Assembly: GCA_021734005.1 (NCBI GenBank)
Contig: JAIPJV010000014.1
Location: forward strand, 1-15,719
Reading direction: 5' to 3'
DNA from: Fidelibacterota bacterium
Lineage (GTDB): Bacteria; Fidelibacterota; UBA2242; JAFGTP01
DNA length: 15,719 nt
Shown: in pieces, positions 15,203-15,719 of the stretch
Layout: every line of letters begins with the position of its first letter
Position numbering within the stretch: position 1 is the first letter of the stretch
Notes under the pieces: generated by a model
What the model was told of the DNA's origin: nothing
Database searches by the model: none
The model's input: only the letters and a program-made list of their open reading frames with translations
Position numbers and translations under genes: made by a program

Positions 15203-15586
15203 ATGGAAAACTGCATTTTAATTATTGATGATCGAAAAGTATTTCGTTCTGCGATCAAGGACATCTTTCTTGATAATGGGCATAATGTTCTCGGCGTTTC
15301 TAGCGGGGAGATGGCTCTGGAAAGAGTACGGCACAAGGATATCGATGTGCTAATTGTCAAACATGAGTTGCCAGGTTGGTCAGGTCTTAAAACCTTGAGA
15401 AAAATCAAATCAGAATTTGAAGACCTTAGAGTTATCTGCATTGCCGACGATCTGGATGAGGAAATCCAGCAAAAATATCTTGACCAGGGGGCCGAAAAAA
15501 TAGTCTCTAAAATGGCTTTTTTTGGTAAGACCCAGAATTTTATAAAAAAATTGTTATTTGATGAAAAAACAGGACATCAGGAATAA
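15203..15586 (+). CDS. Stand-alone receiver-like protein lacking the phospho-acceptor Asp
   Basis: A 127-residue single-domain protein with the response-regulator receiver fold. I-L-I-I-D-D gives the acidic pair D9/D10, the core strand is D-V-L-I-V, and the loop P-G-W-S-G is at 57-61. The position of the phosphorylated Asp holds K53 (I-V-K-H-E-L-P-G where L-L-D-x-x-M-P-G is usual). The Thr/Ser switch position is A81. The conserved Lys is kept (K103, in V-S-K). It cannot be phosphorylated in the normal way, so it is an atypical or pseudo-receiver, perhaps a protein-binding module. There is no output domain. ATG 15203 has an RBS (GTGGAG); an upstream in-frame ATG at 15173 has none. It lies 105 bp after copy B on the same strand and probably belongs with the TPR pair. 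Confidence 0.88.
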   Translation: MENCILIIDDRKVFRSAIKDIFLDNGHNVLGVSSGEMALERVRHKDIDVLIVKHELPGWSGLKTLRKIKSEFEDLRVICIADDLDEEIQQKYLDQGAEKIVSKMAFFGKTQNFIKKLLFDEKTGHQE

Positions 15587-15719
15587 TTCCACAGTTTTAA
15601 TTTAATATGGCAAACTGGATTTTAATTTTCTGATTTCAACCTGATTAATTCATGACTCCTTCCAAAGTAGTAGTTAATTACATGATAAATATAATTTTAG
15701 ATTCCACTTATGTAAAAAA
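15587..15719. other. Intergenic end of window
   Basis: AT-rich sequence after the receiver-like gene, with no ORF, RNA gene or convincing terminator hairpin visible. The next gene lies outside the window. Confidence 0.6.

Noticed and set aside
1..15719. tRNA, rRNA, CRISPR array or insertion-sequence transposase
   Set aside because: None was seen on either strand: no regularly spaced repeats, no tRNA cloverleaf and no transposase-like reading frame.

Overview
Organism. The DNA is AT-rich with dense bacterial genes. A 1149-residue gingipain-type protease ends in a type IX secretion (T9SS)/FlgD-like C-terminal domain with an N-Y-P-N-P-F-N motif. Together with signal-peptide TPR proteins and a YjbH-like outer-membrane barrel, this points to a Gram-negative FCB-group or related lineage (Calditrichota, KSB1, Marinimicrobia, Ignavibacteria or similar). 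No marker gene in the window settles the phylum.

Layout. (1) 3-1174, plus strand: the 3' end of aspS, a probable terminator, then a small two-helix membrane protein with a YbjQ/UPF0145 protein. (2) 1247-1677, minus strand: an FmdB-type zinc ribbon and another small two-helix membrane protein. (3) 1789-2553, plus strand: a predicted outer-membrane beta-barrel protein. (4) 2612-6097, minus strand: a serine-biosynthesis operon read class V aminotransferase (SerC role), short phosphoglycerate dehydrogenase (SerA), DUF1015 protein. It ends in a 12-bp UUCG-loop bidirectional terminator. The aminotransferase-SerA gap is highly structured. (5) 6098-6985: a long AT-rich spacer holding a REPIN-like pair of inverted hairpins. 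(6) 6986-10435, minus strand: a secreted C25 protease. (7) 10623-11623, plus strand: ATP-type 6-phosphofructokinase, preceded by a duplicated translation-initiation region encoding a 7-codon ORF. (8) 11763-15586, plus strand: two tandem paralogous membrane TPR proteins with a cytoplasmic Cys4 'LIPIC..C' domain, overlapping by ATGA. They are followed by a stand-alone receiver-like protein that lacks the phospho-acceptor aspartate.

How they work together. The operon at 2671-6097 supplies the first two steps of phosphorylated serine synthesis but has no recognisable phosphoserine phosphatase. The DUF1015 protein is the obvious candidate for that gap or for another phosphoserine/serine step. The 11844-15586 block looks like an uncharacterised signalling module: periplasmic TPR sensing domains, one membrane helix, an intracellular zinc-binding tail and a pseudo-receiver partner. 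It is the best candidate here for an undescribed system. The remaining genes are housekeeping or small accessory functions.
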